Counted from the first letter of the stretch, positions 35,015-44,679 are shown. The stretch: 64,000 nt of DNA from Promethearchaeota archaeon (GCA_030599585.1 JAUVNS010000006.1:1-64000), one strand, 5' to 3'. Program-made: numbers and translations. The notes: generated by a model not told the origin, from the letters alone.

Positions 35015-37099
35015 ATGATAAAAAAAAGAAGAAAACTAAAAATTATATGCATAATCTCCTTAGTTCTGATTTGTACTTCATATTCTTTATCTTTTCTAGG
35101 ATTTACCAGCGAAGGTGAGTATAATTCATCTACTTTCTCACCTATTACTGCCCAAGGAGGTGTCCATTGGCCAGGAAATTCAAGTGAATGGACAGAAATA
35201 GATCCTGCAGACCAGGGATTAGATGCTGATAAGATATCGCAAATGTTTGATGTAATTGAATCTTCTTCGTACGATATCCACAGTGTTATCATTGTAAAGA
35301 ATGGGTATCTTATAAGAGAAGAGTTCTTAAATGATTCGGTAATTCGTCCAGAGGAAACATACGCAGATGGGACTAAACTCCATTTCCAAGCTTCCACAAC
35401 CAAATCCTTAATGTCTCTTTTAATTGGGGCTGCTATAGGACAAGGTTTTTTAAATGATATAAATCAGACTCTCTACGAATTTTTTGCTGATATTTGGAGT
35501 CCTAGTTTTGCTAATAGTACGCTAAAAAAGAACATTACAATAGAACAGCTGTTAATGATGAATGCAGGGCTTATGGGCTCTTATGATTCTGCTTATCCCG
35601 AAGGTTCTACTGTTTTGATTGATTGTATTAATTGGACGCTTAATAACGTGCCTATACAATATACTCCTGGAGAACTTGGAGGTTTTGCATATAGTAATGA
35701 TGGACCTCATCTCTTATCAGGGATAATAGCTAATGTAACTGGGATGAACACATCTGCTTTTGCTCAACAGTATTTATTCGGACCAATGGGAATAACAGAA
35801 GAAGAATGGAGTTGGCGGAATGATAGCAAAGGTGTTAGTTTAGGGGGATATGGATTTGATTGTTCACCGAAAGTACAAGCAAAAATAGGAGTACTATGTT
35901 TGAATAATGGTAATTGGAATGGCACTCAACTGATACCTTCAGATTATGTAAAGGAAGCGACATCATTCAAGACATCTCATGGAAGATGGACTTATGCTCC
36001 CCCAACTGATATCTTTAATTATGGATATCTATTCTATACTAACGACTCTAATAATGGATACCATACAGCTGGTGCAGGTGGGCAAAATATCTATGTTATT
36101 CCGGACTACAATACAACTGTAGCTTTTACAGGTTGGGACATGTCTGATGCAGTGTATAAGAGTTTTATATATGATTATATTCTTTATGCTGAAAGTAATG
36201 ATACTAAATGGGAACGAACCAGTGATTGGACTGGTGCAGAAGAAAAAACATATACTTGGGAAACAACTGAAGCGGATGAAAGTACACTATTACAGATGAA
36301 TACAGAATTAAAGCTTTCTCTCGGAGCTTCTTCTCGGCAATATTCTTTTAGTTCGGGAACTGCTACTGGTTTAGCGGGATCTGGGATGATAATAGAAGCA
36401 ACTATAACGAATGTCGCCTACGACCAATTGTCTGCGTCATTCAACGGGAATGTTTCAATTTTAAGCGGAGATGTGACTACAGAAATCGGTGGAGTAACAG
36501 ACATCTACGGCCTCACATCTAGTGGAGAAATTTGCATAATTGCCAATGAATCTAACACAGATAATTTAGACGCACATTTAACTATGTATTATAAGTATTC
36601 AAGCATATTTTACACATTTCCATTAGATTACATGATGCCCTCTGGTTATGGTTGGACGAGTACTGGTTATAATCTGTATCTACTATTTACCGCGATAAAT
36701 ACTGATTGGGATTATGTACTCTCAAATTGGAACGCTACCCTTCAAGGCTCACTGACTTATGGTACAGACTATACACTGGAGAAATCTGGGAATGGGTGGA
36801 ATGTTTGGTATAATGTGGGTGCCACAAATCCATTTCTCGTTCCTATTTGGGGTGACTATGACCAGACAGAGACACTCGAAATTACATTTGAATATGATAA
36901 CAATGGTGTTTTAAACTATTCCTCGGTAAGTTATGGTGGAGTAGTTGCTCATAGATTAGAGCTAAAGGTTGAAGCACCTCCAACTCCGCCTCCCGAAATT
37001 CCGGGTTACGATCTTGTCTATTTGTTAGGTGTTAGCACATTTGCTGGAGTAAGCATAATATTACTTAAAAAACGCAGAAAATTTCAGAAAGAACTTTAA
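35015..37099 (+). CDS. Secreted, membrane-anchored serine hydrolase of the beta-lactamase / class C fold
   Basis: The signal peptide (residues 1-29, KKRRK then a hydrophobic core) precedes an S12-type catalytic domain: nucleophile motif Ser127-Thr-Thr-Lys130, Tyr226-Ser-Asn228, and H-T-A-G-A-G-G near residue 347 in place of KTG. This set is typical of esterases and nylon-oligomer-type hydrolases as much as of beta-lactamases. Residues 400-650 are a beta-rich domain I do not recognise. The C-terminus is an IPGY motif, a hydrophobic helix and KKRRKFQK, the same anchor design as the ABC binding protein. It probably cleaves ester or amide oligomers outside the cell for the neighbouring importer. 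Confidence 0.85.
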   Translation: MIKKRRKLKIICIISLVLICTSYSLSFLGFTSEGEYNSSTFSPITAQGGVHWPGNSSEWTEIDPADQGLDADKISQMFDVIESSSYDIHSVIIVKNGYLIREEFLNDSVIRPEETYADGTKLHFQASTTKSLMSLLIGAAIGQGFLNDINQTLYEFFADIWSPSFANSTLKKNITIEQLLMMNAGLMGSYDSAYPEGSTVLIDCINWTLNNVPIQYTPGELGGFAYSNDGPHLLSGIIANVTGMNTSAFAQQYLFGPMGITEEEWSWRNDSKGVSLGGYGFDCSPKVQAKIGVLCLNNGNWNGTQLIPSDYVKEATSFKTSHGRWTYAPPTDIFNYGYLFYTNDSNNGYHTAGAGGQNIYVIPDYNTTVAFTGWDMSDAVYKSFIYDYILYAESNDTKWERTSDWTGAEEKTYTWETTEADESTLLQMNTELKLSLGASSRQYSFSSGTATGLAGSGMIIEATITNVAYDQLSASFNGNVSILSGDVTTEIGGVTDIYGLTSSGEICIIANESNTDNLDAHLTMYYKYSSIFYTFPLDYMMPSGYGWTSTGYNLYLLFTAINTDWDYVLSNWNATLQGSLTYGTDYTLEKSGNGWNVWYNVGATNPFLVPIWGDYDQTETLEITFEYDNNGVLNYSSVSYGGVVAHRLELKVEAPPTPPPEIPGYDLVYLLGVSTFAGVSIILLKKRRKFQKEL

Positions 37100-37145
37100 A
37101 TATTTACATTTTAAAATAATTCTCTTTTTTTTTTTAAACTCTTAA

Positions 37146-37919
37146 CTATTTTAATTTTTTAAAATATTCTCTGTAGCCTTTCTTTACTATATTATGTTGG
37201 CTAATCTTCACACTTGGAGGTAGTTCGACATATTGCTTCATTTTATCTAAATAAAATTGAACCTTACCTTCGAACTCCTTTTGTAAAATAACGGGATCCG
37301 GGAGATGAAACGATCTACAAGCAATCAAGCCCATTATTGCATTTCCTATAGGATTTACATGCAAACCGTCAAGCATTAATTCGGAATATGTGTTTTTGTC
37401 ATTCTTATAAAACGCTGAGAAATACTTGTATTGATCGATAAGTGGGATTTGCCTTTCAGAACTAATCATCCTTTTAATTTCCATATAATCTGGAAACTTT
37501 TGAAATGTTTCAGACATTTCTTCAAATATCGGGCAATAATATGTTTGAAGAATTGGTAAACACTTGATTCCATATAGTTTATCAATAATTTTATCCAAGC
37601 TAGCTCTATAATCATCAAGTGGCATTCCTGCATTGGCATCATTACCACCTATGGTTATAAAGGTAATATCCGGTTTGTAGTTAATAACATCACGATCGAT
37701 TCTTTTTAATAGGTCTTCGACTGTTTCTCCATTAATCCCTTGATTTATAGTAGTTATCTGTCTTCCAACCCATTCACGGAAAGAAGCTGTTAGCCAGGAA
37801 AACCAATTAAAATGACCTAAAGAGTGCCAATGAAGTTCGGTATTACTCGATCCGAAAGCAATAATGCGAATTGCTTTACTTGGTTCTTTTTTCCAATTTC
37901 TTGTTAATTGTTTAAGCAT
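37146..37919 (-). CDS. SGNH/GDSL-family hydrolase
   Basis: Block I is AFGSSNTELHW with the nucleophile Ser25 (GSSN instead of GDSL). Block II glycine lies in INGETVEDLL, block III is GGNDANAG, and block V is DGLHVNPIGN with the catalytic Asp/His. All four SGNH residues are thus present. No signal peptide is visible, so it is cytoplasmic: probably an esterase acting on imported substrate. The 257-residue length is normal. It follows the FATP-like ligase gene in the same direction, 50 bases away, and may be co-transcribed with it. Confidence 0.87.
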   Translation of the reverse strand: MLKQLTRNWKKEPSKAIRIIAFGSSNTELHWHSLGHFNWFSWLTASFREWVGRQITTINQGINGETVEDLLKRIDRDVINYKPDITFITIGGNDANAGMPLDDYRASLDKIIDKLYGIKCLPILQTYYCPIFEEMSETFQKFPDYMEIKRMISSERQIPLIDQYKYFSAFYKNDKNTYSELMLDGLHVNPIGNAIMGLIACRSFHLPDPVILQKEFEGKVQFYLDKMKQYVELPPSVKISQHNIVKKGYREYFKKLK

Positions 37920-37969
37920 TTTTACTTAGGCTCTTTAATTTTTCAGTTATTCTTTTTATTATCGCAAAA

Positions 37970-39844
37970 CTAAAAATTATATTTTGAGTTTAAAATCCTA
38001 TTATATATTTCTTTTGTCATAAGTTCATATCCAGATGAGTTAGGTAAAAGAATATAAAGAGAATCTTCTATTTTTTCAAGATTAAATGACTCTTTTTTTA
38101 AATTTCCTTTCTGAATTTTAAGAGTTGCTGTTGTGATTAATTTAGGAGTAAAACGAATAAATTTTGGAATAGCGTATTCTGGTAAACAATCCTGAAGCAT
38201 AGAGTAAAATTTTGAAAAATTAAAATCATTAATAGACTTTGAATTGGTGATAAGCGAAACCATTCCAGCTCGCCCTTCTGTATTAGGTATTAATACACCA
38301 TAAACACAACTCATTTCAACTTGGTCAAAATCATTAATTACAGCCTCAACTTCTTCAGTAGACACATTTTCTCCTTTCCATCTAAAAGTATCTCCAATTC
38401 TATCAACAAATTGAGCGTGTTTATAGATCTTCTTAAAAATTCTTATTTCTTTGATAAGATCTCCAGTATTAAAAAAAATATCTCCCTCCTCAAACACATT
38501 TCTGAAAATCTTTTTTTCATTCGCATTTTTATTAGTATATATGTAAAAATCATCTGTAATTATCTGTGCTATAAGAAGCCCTGCTTTACCTTCCTTTACT
38601 CTAATCATATAACCGTTTTCATCTCTGATAGGCTCATTAGTATCTAAATCATATTTCACAATTGCATATGGATTTAAGGTAAAGCCAACGGTACAATTTA
38701 AATTGAAACGGTTTGCTAAATTTGGTGAATTTTTTTCGGTAGCACCATAGAATTCAAAAATTTGTTTAATTCCAAATCTTTTTTTGAAATCCCTCCACAT
38801 TTCATTCCTGAGACCATTTCCCACGATTTTTTTTATATAATGTTTTCGATCAGTAGGTTTTTCGGGTTGGTTGTATAGGTATCGACAAATTTCACCAATA
38901 TAATTAAAACTAGTAGCTTTAAATTTAATAGCATCATCCCAAAATTTACTAGCAGAAAATTTACGCCTTAATGCAATAGTTGAGCCATATCTTAATGCTG
39001 CTGCATAAGCTACTTGTATAGCATGAGAATGAAACAGAGGAGTAGTCACATATATTACATCCTTGTGGTCAAATCCAACAACAGTATCAGCGAAGTAAAT
39101 ACTACAATCGTAAGTATGTCCGTGTGTAATGATTGCTGCTTTTGGTAACCCCGTTGTTCCACTAGTGAAGATGTAAGCGTATGGGTCTTTCGCTTGGAGT
39201 GTTTTTGATGTTGGAGGGTTGGAAATATCTTCATTTTTTACAAGATCTAATAAATTCTGAAACTCGTCGGGTTTTTTAACATCTCCGTTATCTGGAACAA
39301 AGTATAAATGATTAGATTGTTCTTCTGATAATTTAAGGTCCTGACGAATATCTTCAAACGCTTCTATTAATTCTTCACCAATAATAAAGACTTTTCCAGG
39401 ATCGATGTTAATACTATGCACTAGAGAATTGGATCTTTGTTTAGTATTAATTAGAGAAGAAATAACTCCTATTTTAGACAATCCAAATATTGTAAACATC
39501 ATCTCAGGCCTATTCGTTATAAAAACAACAGCTATATCTCCTTTGTTTAACCCGACCTTTTTTTGGAAATAATTGGCATATCGGTTGCACCATTCATTAT
39601 ATTCCTTATGTGTGTACCTTTCATCTTCAAAAAGAAGTGCGGCATCATTAGGATACTCTTTAGCATGTTTTTCTATCAAAATTGCAACATTATTATAAGA
39701 TTCTGGAGTTATAGCCAAGGCTTCATCAACAACGCTTTCCATTCGCTTAATTACATGGCGAGAAAATAACCAAGTCTTAATGTAATCCCATTTAGAGGGT
39801 AAGTAACTATTCCTTTTTTTTGATTGGGTACGATTTATACTCAT
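37970..39844 (-). CDS. Acyl-CoA synthetase, FATP / very-long-chain type
   Basis: Activates carboxylic acids to CoA thioesters through an acyl-adenylate. The A3 loop is YIFTSGTTGLPKAAIITHG, the A5 region FEFYGATEKN, the hinge FFNTGDLIKE...FVDRIGDTFRWKGENVSTEEVE, and the C-terminal TATLKIQKGNL matches the FATP form of the A10 motif with its catalytic Lys retained. The RIGDTFRWKGENVSTEEVE block is diagnostic of the FATP/FadD6 subgroup, indicating medium- to long-chain or unusual acids. Divergent from the carboxylesterase gene across a gap with two TTAC-GTAA sites, and followed by an SGNH hydrolase. Confidence 0.92.
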   Translation of the reverse strand: MSINRTQSKKRNSYLPSKWDYIKTWLFSRHVIKRMESVVDEALAITPESYNNVAILIEKHAKEYPNDAALLFEDERYTHKEYNEWCNRYANYFQKKVGLNKGDIAVVFITNRPEMMFTIFGLSKIGVISSLINTKQRSNSLVHSINIDPGKVFIIGEELIEAFEDIRQDLKLSEEQSNHLYFVPDNGDVKKPDEFQNLLDLVKNEDISNPPTSKTLQAKDPYAYIFTSGTTGLPKAAIITHGHTYDCSIYFADTVVGFDHKDVIYVTTPLFHSHAIQVAYAAALRYGSTIALRRKFSASKFWDDAIKFKATSFNYIGEICRYLYNQPEKPTDRKHYIKKIVGNGLRNEMWRDFKKRFGIKQIFEFYGATEKNSPNLANRFNLNCTVGFTLNPYAIVKYDLDTNEPIRDENGYMIRVKEGKAGLLIAQIITDDFYIYTNKNANEKKIFRNVFEEGDIFFNTGDLIKEIRIFKKIYKHAQFVDRIGDTFRWKGENVSTEEVEAVINDFDQVEMSCVYGVLIPNTEGRAGMVSLITNSKSINDFNFSKFYSMLQDCLPEYAIPKFIRFTPKLITTATLKIQKGNLKKESFNLEKIEDSLYILLPNSSGYELMTKEIYNRILNSKYNF

Positions 39845-39892
39845 AATATAGGCACTTCTTAATTTTAACTAAGTCTTTCATTTAAAAAGTAC

Positions 39893-39903
39893 TTACTATG
39901 TAA
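39893..39903. promoter_or_regulatory. Near-match operator TTAC-TAT-GTAA (3-base spacer)
   Basis: Same arms as the six consensus sites but with a 3-base spacer; lies 11 bases before the consensus site at 39915, so the two may form a tandem site. Confidence 0.35.
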
Positions 39904-39914
39904 TTTCTATCAAA

Positions 39915-39926
39915 TTACATAAGTAA
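39915..39926. promoter_or_regulatory. Operator candidate TTAC-ATAA-GTAA (site 4 of 6)
   Basis: In the divergent gap between the FATP-like ligase (start 71 bases away) and the carboxylesterase (start 82 bases away). Confidence 0.6.
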
Positions 39927-40007
39927 AAAAGGATAACTTATAAAAAAAATAAATAAACTTAGTTAGATAAATATTTTTAAAGAGTAAGAAACAGATGAAA
40001 TAAGCTA

Positions 40008-41519
40008 ATGAAAAATTCTGATATTGTTGAAACTACGACGGGAAAACTAAGGGGTTGTATAGAAAAGGGTTTGCCCATTTTTAAAGGGATACCATATGCA
40101 GAACCTCCAATTGGTGATTTGCGTTTCAGGAACACTGTTGAAAAGGAACCTTGGGAAGGCATCCTTGAAGCTGTAGAATTTGGTTTTATCGCCCCTCAAC
40201 CTGATATAGTTGGATCATCGATAAGATATCATCCTCAGAGCGAGGATTGTTTAACATTAAATATTTGGACTCCCGCATGTGATAATGAAAAACGCCCTGT
40301 AATGTTCTGGATTCATGGAGGAGGATTTCACTACGGAGGAGCTCCATCACCACGTTATAATGGTGAATTTTTAAGTCAAAGGGGTGATGTTTGTGTAATT
40401 ACGATAAATTATCGTTTGGGAGCATTAGGGAATCTCTATGTACCTGATGAAGTTTCAAACCTTGGTTTTATGGACCAGATCGCTGCTTTAAAATGGGTTT
40501 ATGATAACATAGCAAATTTTGGTGGAGATCCTCATAATATCACGATTTTTGGTGAGTCTGCAGGAAGTACAGCTGTTTGCACATTACTTTCAATGCCCGC
40601 TGCAAAGTCGTTCGTTCGTCGAGCAATTTGTCAAAGTGGAGCTCTGGATTCTCAAGGTCATCACACAGAAGGTGGTATTCTAGCTTCTAAGACTTTATTT
40701 TCGAGACTCGGAATAAAAATAGGTGACATTGATGCTATTCGCAAAATCTCAGTTGAAAAATTGATTAAAAAAGAAAACGAGATAAGATTAGAAAAATGGG
40801 ATAAACAAGACTGGACGGGTTATCCTCCTACTATTGATGAAAATAAGGTACCGGATCACCCTCTACTAGCCATTGGTAAGGGATCGTCAAAGAATGTAGA
40901 TTTATTAATTGGAACTAACCTTAATGAGTGGACATTCTTTTCAATGTTGACTCCAAAATTACAACTTATTGATTGGAATGGTTTAACTGAACTGATAAAT
41001 ATAAATTTAAATAAATTAGATTTAGATAAAACCCAAGTTGAAAAACTTATCGATTCATTTAAACACTCTAGAAATAACCCCTTTGAGGTATTGAATGCCA
41101 TATCCACGGATGTAACTTTTCGATATCCCTCTATAAGAGTAGCAGAAGCTCAATCAACACACAATAATAATACATATATGTATCTATTTACTTATAGAAC
41201 CCCTGTAATGGGGGGCGTTTTTGGAGCCACTCACGCGCTCGAAATTCCTTTCGTATTTGGATCTTTAGATAATACTGAATTTGGGGTTTATCCTAAGAGG
41301 GATGAAATTAATTCAAAAATTTCTGAGCTAATGATGGATACTTGGATTTCTTTCGCAAGATCAGGTAACCCAAATCACAATGAAATCCCTCCGTGGCCTA
41401 CGTATGATACAGACAATAGATACACATTATTATTTGGTGAGACTATTAAAATAGAGAAAGATCCATTGCGAGCTGAAAGGTTAGCAATGGAAAAACTTCC
41501 TTTTAAGTATAGACATTGA
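40008..41519 (+). CDS. Type-B carboxylesterase (p-nitrobenzyl-esterase-like)
   Basis: An alpha/beta-hydrolase of the carboxylesterase type B family. It has the N-terminal GLPIFKGIPYAEPPIGDLRF block, the SEDCLTLNIWTP signature, the oxyanion segment WIHGGGFHYG (101-110), the nucleophile elbow FGESAGS with Ser184, an acidic residue in GTNLNEWTFF and the catalytic His in THALEIPFVFG. No signal peptide, so intracellular. The natural substrate is unknown; the neighbourhood (acyl-CoA ligase, CoA-transferase, hydroxybutyrate enzymes) suggests carboxylic esters or lactones. It stands first in a plus-strand row with the iron alcohol dehydrogenase and CoA-transferase genes. Confidence 0.93.
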   Translation: MKNSDIVETTTGKLRGCIEKGLPIFKGIPYAEPPIGDLRFRNTVEKEPWEGILEAVEFGFIAPQPDIVGSSIRYHPQSEDCLTLNIWTPACDNEKRPVMFWIHGGGFHYGGAPSPRYNGEFLSQRGDVCVITINYRLGALGNLYVPDEVSNLGFMDQIAALKWVYDNIANFGGDPHNITIFGESAGSTAVCTLLSMPAAKSFVRRAICQSGALDSQGHHTEGGILASKTLFSRLGIKIGDIDAIRKISVEKLIKKENEIRLEKWDKQDWTGYPPTIDENKVPDHPLLAIGKGSSKNVDLLIGTNLNEWTFFSMLTPKLQLIDWNGLTELININLNKLDLDKTQVEKLIDSFKHSRNNPFEVLNAISTDVTFRYPSIRVAEAQSTHNNNTYMYLFTYRTPVMGGVFGATHALEIPFVFGSLDNTEFGVYPKRDEINSKISELMMDTWISFARSGNPNHNEIPPWPTYDTDNRYTLLFGETIKIEKDPLRAERLAMEKLPFKYRH

Positions 41520-41586
41520 TCTTTTTCTTAAGAATTTCTTATCTAGTTTGTGATATATTAAGAATTTAAACAAGATTAGCTATTTT

Positions 41587-41598
41587 TTACGATAGTAA
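41587..41598. promoter_or_regulatory. Operator candidate TTAC-GATA-GTAA (site 5 of 6)
   Basis: Within TTTACGATAGTAAA, 102 bases before the iron alcohol dehydrogenase gene that heads the CoA-transferase operon. Confidence 0.55.
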
Positions 41599-41699
41599 AT
41601 ATTAATTCTATAAAGAAAATAATTAATATCAATTTCATATAATCATTATTAATTTATGACAGAGTTCAATAATAGTAAAGATAATTATGAGGAGATGTT

Positions 41700-42866
41700 A
41701 TGAAAAATTTCAATTATTATTTACCAACGAGTATTAGATACGGTTGGGGCCGTGTGAACGAAATTGGAAAAGTTACTTCGCGTTTAGGAAAAAAATGTCT
41801 TTTAGTTACAGTCAAACCCTTTCCCGCAATGAAACCTTTGTTTGAAAAAGTTATAACGCTATGTAATGAAGCAGGAGTTGAAGTAATTCATTTTGACGGT
41901 GTTATTCCCAATACAACCACCGATTCTATAAATCTAGCATCTGAAATGGCAATCAAAAACAACATTGATGTTGTATTAGGTGTTGGTGGTGGATCGAGCA
42001 TTGACACTGCCAAGAGTATTGCAGTAGGTGCTACTCATGAAGGAGATATATGGGATTATCGATTAAAACAAAAACGTATTAACAGTAAAAAGTTATTACC
42101 AATTGTTACCATTCCCACTACTTCAGGAACTGGAGCTGAAATCACAAGCGTAGCAGTTATAAAAAATCCTAAAGAAAAACTAAAGTCTGTGCTTGCAGAT
42201 TGGTCTTTATGTCCAAAAGTTAGTATCGTTGATCCTGAAACCACAATGACGGTTCCTTCATATATAACAGCTTCAACTGGCTTCGATGTTTTCTGCCATT
42301 TATTTGAAAGTTATTTGAATAAATTCTCGACATACATAGTTGATTTGATTGCTTTGGATTCTATAAAAATGGTAATTAAGCATCTACCAATCGCTATTGA
42401 AGATAGTTCAAATAAAGAAGCAAGAGAAGCTCTTTCTATGACTAGTACATTTGGAGGAATTTGCATAACAAATGTTGGAACCACACTTTTTCATGCAATA
42501 GGCATGTCTATAGGTGGAAATACCTCAAATATTATGCATGGAGAAGCCCTTGCGATAATGTATCCTGAAATAAATCGTTGGACTTGGAAGCATGCTGCAC
42601 AAAAATATGCAACCGTTGGTAGACTATTTAATCCAAATTTAATAAATGAATCTGATGTTGTCGCCGCAGAACAAGCGTGTATTGAAATAGAGAAGTTCAT
42701 AAAGAAAATTGGATTGTGGATAAGCTTAGAGGATAAAAATGTTTCTGAAGGTGATCTAAAAAAAATAGGTGATGATGCACTTGAAATCCCTAATTATAAG
42801 TTTCATCCTAAAGTTCCCAATCTTGAAGAAATAAATAACCTTATTAGAAGAAGTTATAAAAATTAA
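41700..42866 (+). CDS. Iron-dependent alcohol dehydrogenase, possibly 4-hydroxybutyrate dehydrogenase
   Basis: A group III ADH with the dinucleotide loop GVGGGSSIDTAKS (94-106), the PTTSGTGAE motif, and metal ligands Asp196, His200, His265 and His280 (GFDVFCHLFES, FHAIGMS, MHGEA). The usual reaction is NAD(P)H-dependent alcohol/aldehyde interconversion. The 388-residue length is normal. A GAGGAG ribosome site lies just before the ATG. Because the next genes encode a CoA-transferase and the locus contains 4-hydroxybutyryl-CoA dehydratase, succinate semialdehyde/4-hydroxybutyrate is a sensible substrate pair, but the sequence alone cannot prove that. Confidence 0.9.
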   Translation: MKNFNYYLPTSIRYGWGRVNEIGKVTSRLGKKCLLVTVKPFPAMKPLFEKVITLCNEAGVEVIHFDGVIPNTTTDSINLASEMAIKNNIDVVLGVGGGSSIDTAKSIAVGATHEGDIWDYRLKQKRINSKKLLPIVTIPTTSGTGAEITSVAVIKNPKEKLKSVLADWSLCPKVSIVDPETTMTVPSYITASTGFDVFCHLFESYLNKFSTYIVDLIALDSIKMVIKHLPIAIEDSSNKEAREALSMTSTFGGICITNVGTTLFHAIGMSIGGNTSNIMHGEALAIMYPEINRWTWKHAAQKYATVGRLFNPNLINESDVVAAEQACIEIEKFIKKIGLWISLEDKNVSEGDLKKIGDDALEIPNYKFHPKVPNLEEINNLIRRSYKN

Positions 42867-42933
42867 ATATCTAAGCATTTTTTATTACTATTTATTTAAA
42901 TTATGAGGTGAAAAAATAATTTCTAATAAAATA

Positions 42934-43845
42934 ATGACTATGGAAGAGGCAATAAAGAAATCTGTTCTTAACAATGATTTAGTTTTTTTAGGTGGATTTT
43001 CTAATGGTATTCCATTTTCCGCTGCTCATGAGATTATAAGACAAAATAAAAGGAATCTTAAGATATGTAAATGTAGTGGGGGAATGCTGTTTGATCAATT
43101 AATAGGAGCAGGAGTTACAGATCAAATAATTACATCACATTGCTGGAACCCCCATGGTCCACAACCAGCTTGGAATCTTAAGAGAGCGATAGAGGAAGGA
43201 ATACCTCAAAAAATAGTCTATAATGAGCAATCACTCTTTATGATCAACATGTCTTTTTTTGCTGGTTATATGGGTGTGCCTTTTATGCCGATTCGTTCAA
43301 TTATTGGGACCGATATTTACGATCATCCCAAAGAAGTTGGATTAAAAGCAGCGGTAATGGAATGTCCTTTTACTGGAGAAGAACTTTGTGTTGTTCCTGC
43401 TATAAATCCCGATGTTGGAGTTATCCAGGTACAACGGTCAGATAGTGAAGGTAATGCACAAATGTGGGGATTAATTGGTGATACAAAGTTTGGTATTAAT
43501 TCATGTAAAAAAATAATTGTAGCTGCAGAAGAAATTGTAGATAAAAAAGTAATTATGGAATCTCCCGAACGTACAATCGTGTCTGCAAATAAGGTTGATG
43601 CGGTTGTGCATGAACCTTGGGGAGGTCATCCTAGCTACATACAAGGCTTTTATTACATCGATTTAGAATATAGATTTAATTATGCTAAAGAAACTAAAAC
43701 AGTAGAAGATTGGGAGAATTGGCTTGAAAAATGGGTCACTGGGGTAGATGATCGAGAAGAATATCTGAAAGTATTGGGAACTGAAAAAATAACGAAATTA
43801 AAAGCAAAAAGTCTTATACAAGGAGCTGTCGATTATGGATATTGA
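42934..43845 (+). CDS. CoA-transferase subunit A, glutaconate-CoA-transferase type
   Basis: The alpha subunit of a class I CoA-transferase. The conserved N-terminus is visible as MTMEEAIKKSVLNNDLVFLGGF, followed by the CoA-binding core; the subunit has the usual ~300 residues. GAGGTG at 42905-42910 lies 8 bases before an in-frame ATT at 42919, which would add I-S-N-K-I; bacterial GctA proteins begin with a similar Ser-Lys-Val-Met-Thr-Leu stretch, so ATT may be the true start. Subunit B overlaps by 11 bases. The pair moves CoA between carboxylic acids and acyl-CoAs, plausibly loading 4-hydroxybutyrate. Confidence 0.88.
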   Translation: MTMEEAIKKSVLNNDLVFLGGFSNGIPFSAAHEIIRQNKRNLKICKCSGGMLFDQLIGAGVTDQIITSHCWNPHGPQPAWNLKRAIEEGIPQKIVYNEQSLFMINMSFFAGYMGVPFMPIRSIIGTDIYDHPKEVGLKAAVMECPFTGEELCVVPAINPDVGVIQVQRSDSEGNAQMWGLIGDTKFGINSCKKIIVAAEEIVDKKVIMESPERTIVSANKVDAVVHEPWGGHPSYIQGFYYIDLEYRFNYAKETKTVEDWENWLEKWVTGVDDREEYLKVLGTEKITKLKAKSLIQGAVDYGY

Positions 43846-44671
43846 TGAAAATATATATTGTAAGGAATATACCGGCTTTGAGATGATGCTAGTCTCAGCA
43901 TGTAGACAGATTAAAGATGAAGATATTGTATTTAATGCTTTTCATTGGCCGTTTCTTGCGGTTCATATGGCAAAATTACTTCATGCCCCAAATCTTTTCA
44001 CAGTATTAGAAGTTGGTTTGTTTCAGGACGAGCTTCCTAAACCCGATAAACTTCCGTATTCGATTAGTGATCCAGTTTTAATCCCAAATTCATTGTTTAT
44101 CGGAGATTCTATTGATGCATTATCAGTTCTTCAACGTGGTGAAGTCACTCTGGCACTATTAAGTACATCTAGTATTGATAAGTATGGAAACTGTAATACC
44201 ACTGTAATTGGCCCTTATCAAAAGCCGATTTATCGATTACCAGGGGGCGGAGGAGCTACAGAAATAGCAGGTTTATCAAAAAGAGTGATTTATCTTGTAG
44301 ACGACCATTCAAAACGTAGATTTATTAAAAAATTGGATTTTATCACCGATCCGGGATATTTAAAAGGCTATGATAGTCGAATTAAAGCGGGATATCCTCC
44401 TGATACTGGTCCTGAGGCTATAATTTCACCTCTTTGTATTATGCGATTTGATTCCGTGACTAAAGAAGCGTATCTGGACGCTTTAAATCCAAATGTTACT
44501 ATAGACCAAGTAAAAGAAGTCACTGATTGGGACCTAAATGTTGCAAAAGAAGTGAAAGAAGTCGAACCACCTACAATCAGAGAAATCGAAATATGTCGAA
44601 AAACTATGAAAGACGCAATCGACCAATATTATATATTAAAGCCAGAATGGACCAAGTATCTGGATAAGTAA
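43835..44671 (+). CDS. CoA-transferase subunit B, glutaconate-CoA-transferase type
   Basis: The beta subunit, which in this class carries the glutamate that forms the CoA-thioester intermediate; the best candidate is Glu59 in FTVLEVGLF, just after the conserved HAPNL segment. The GGGGATEIAGLSKRVIYLVDDHSKRRF block and FITDPGYL match GctB/CatJ/IpdB proteins. The start overlaps the end of subunit A by 11 bases, so the subunits are translated together. Acyl specificity is undetermined: glutaconate, 3-oxoacid and 4-hydroxybutyrate types cannot be separated by eye. Confidence 0.88.
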   Translation: MDIDENIYCKEYTGFEMMLVSACRQIKDEDIVFNAFHWPFLAVHMAKLLHAPNLFTVLEVGLFQDELPKPDKLPYSISDPVLIPNSLFIGDSIDALSVLQRGEVTLALLSTSSIDKYGNCNTTVIGPYQKPIYRLPGGGGATEIAGLSKRVIYLVDDHSKRRFIKKLDFITDPGYLKGYDSRIKAGYPPDTGPEAIISPLCIMRFDSVTKEAYLDALNPNVTIDQVKEVTDWDLNVAKEVKEVEPPTIREIEICRKTMKDAIDQYYILKPEWTKYLDK

Positions 44672-44679
44672 AAAATTTA

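Noticed and set aside
35015-37099. Calling the surface hydrolase a beta-lactamase resistance enzyme
   Set aside because: An archaeon has no peptidoglycan target; the S12 motif set is equally that of esterases, and the operon context favours a nutritional role.
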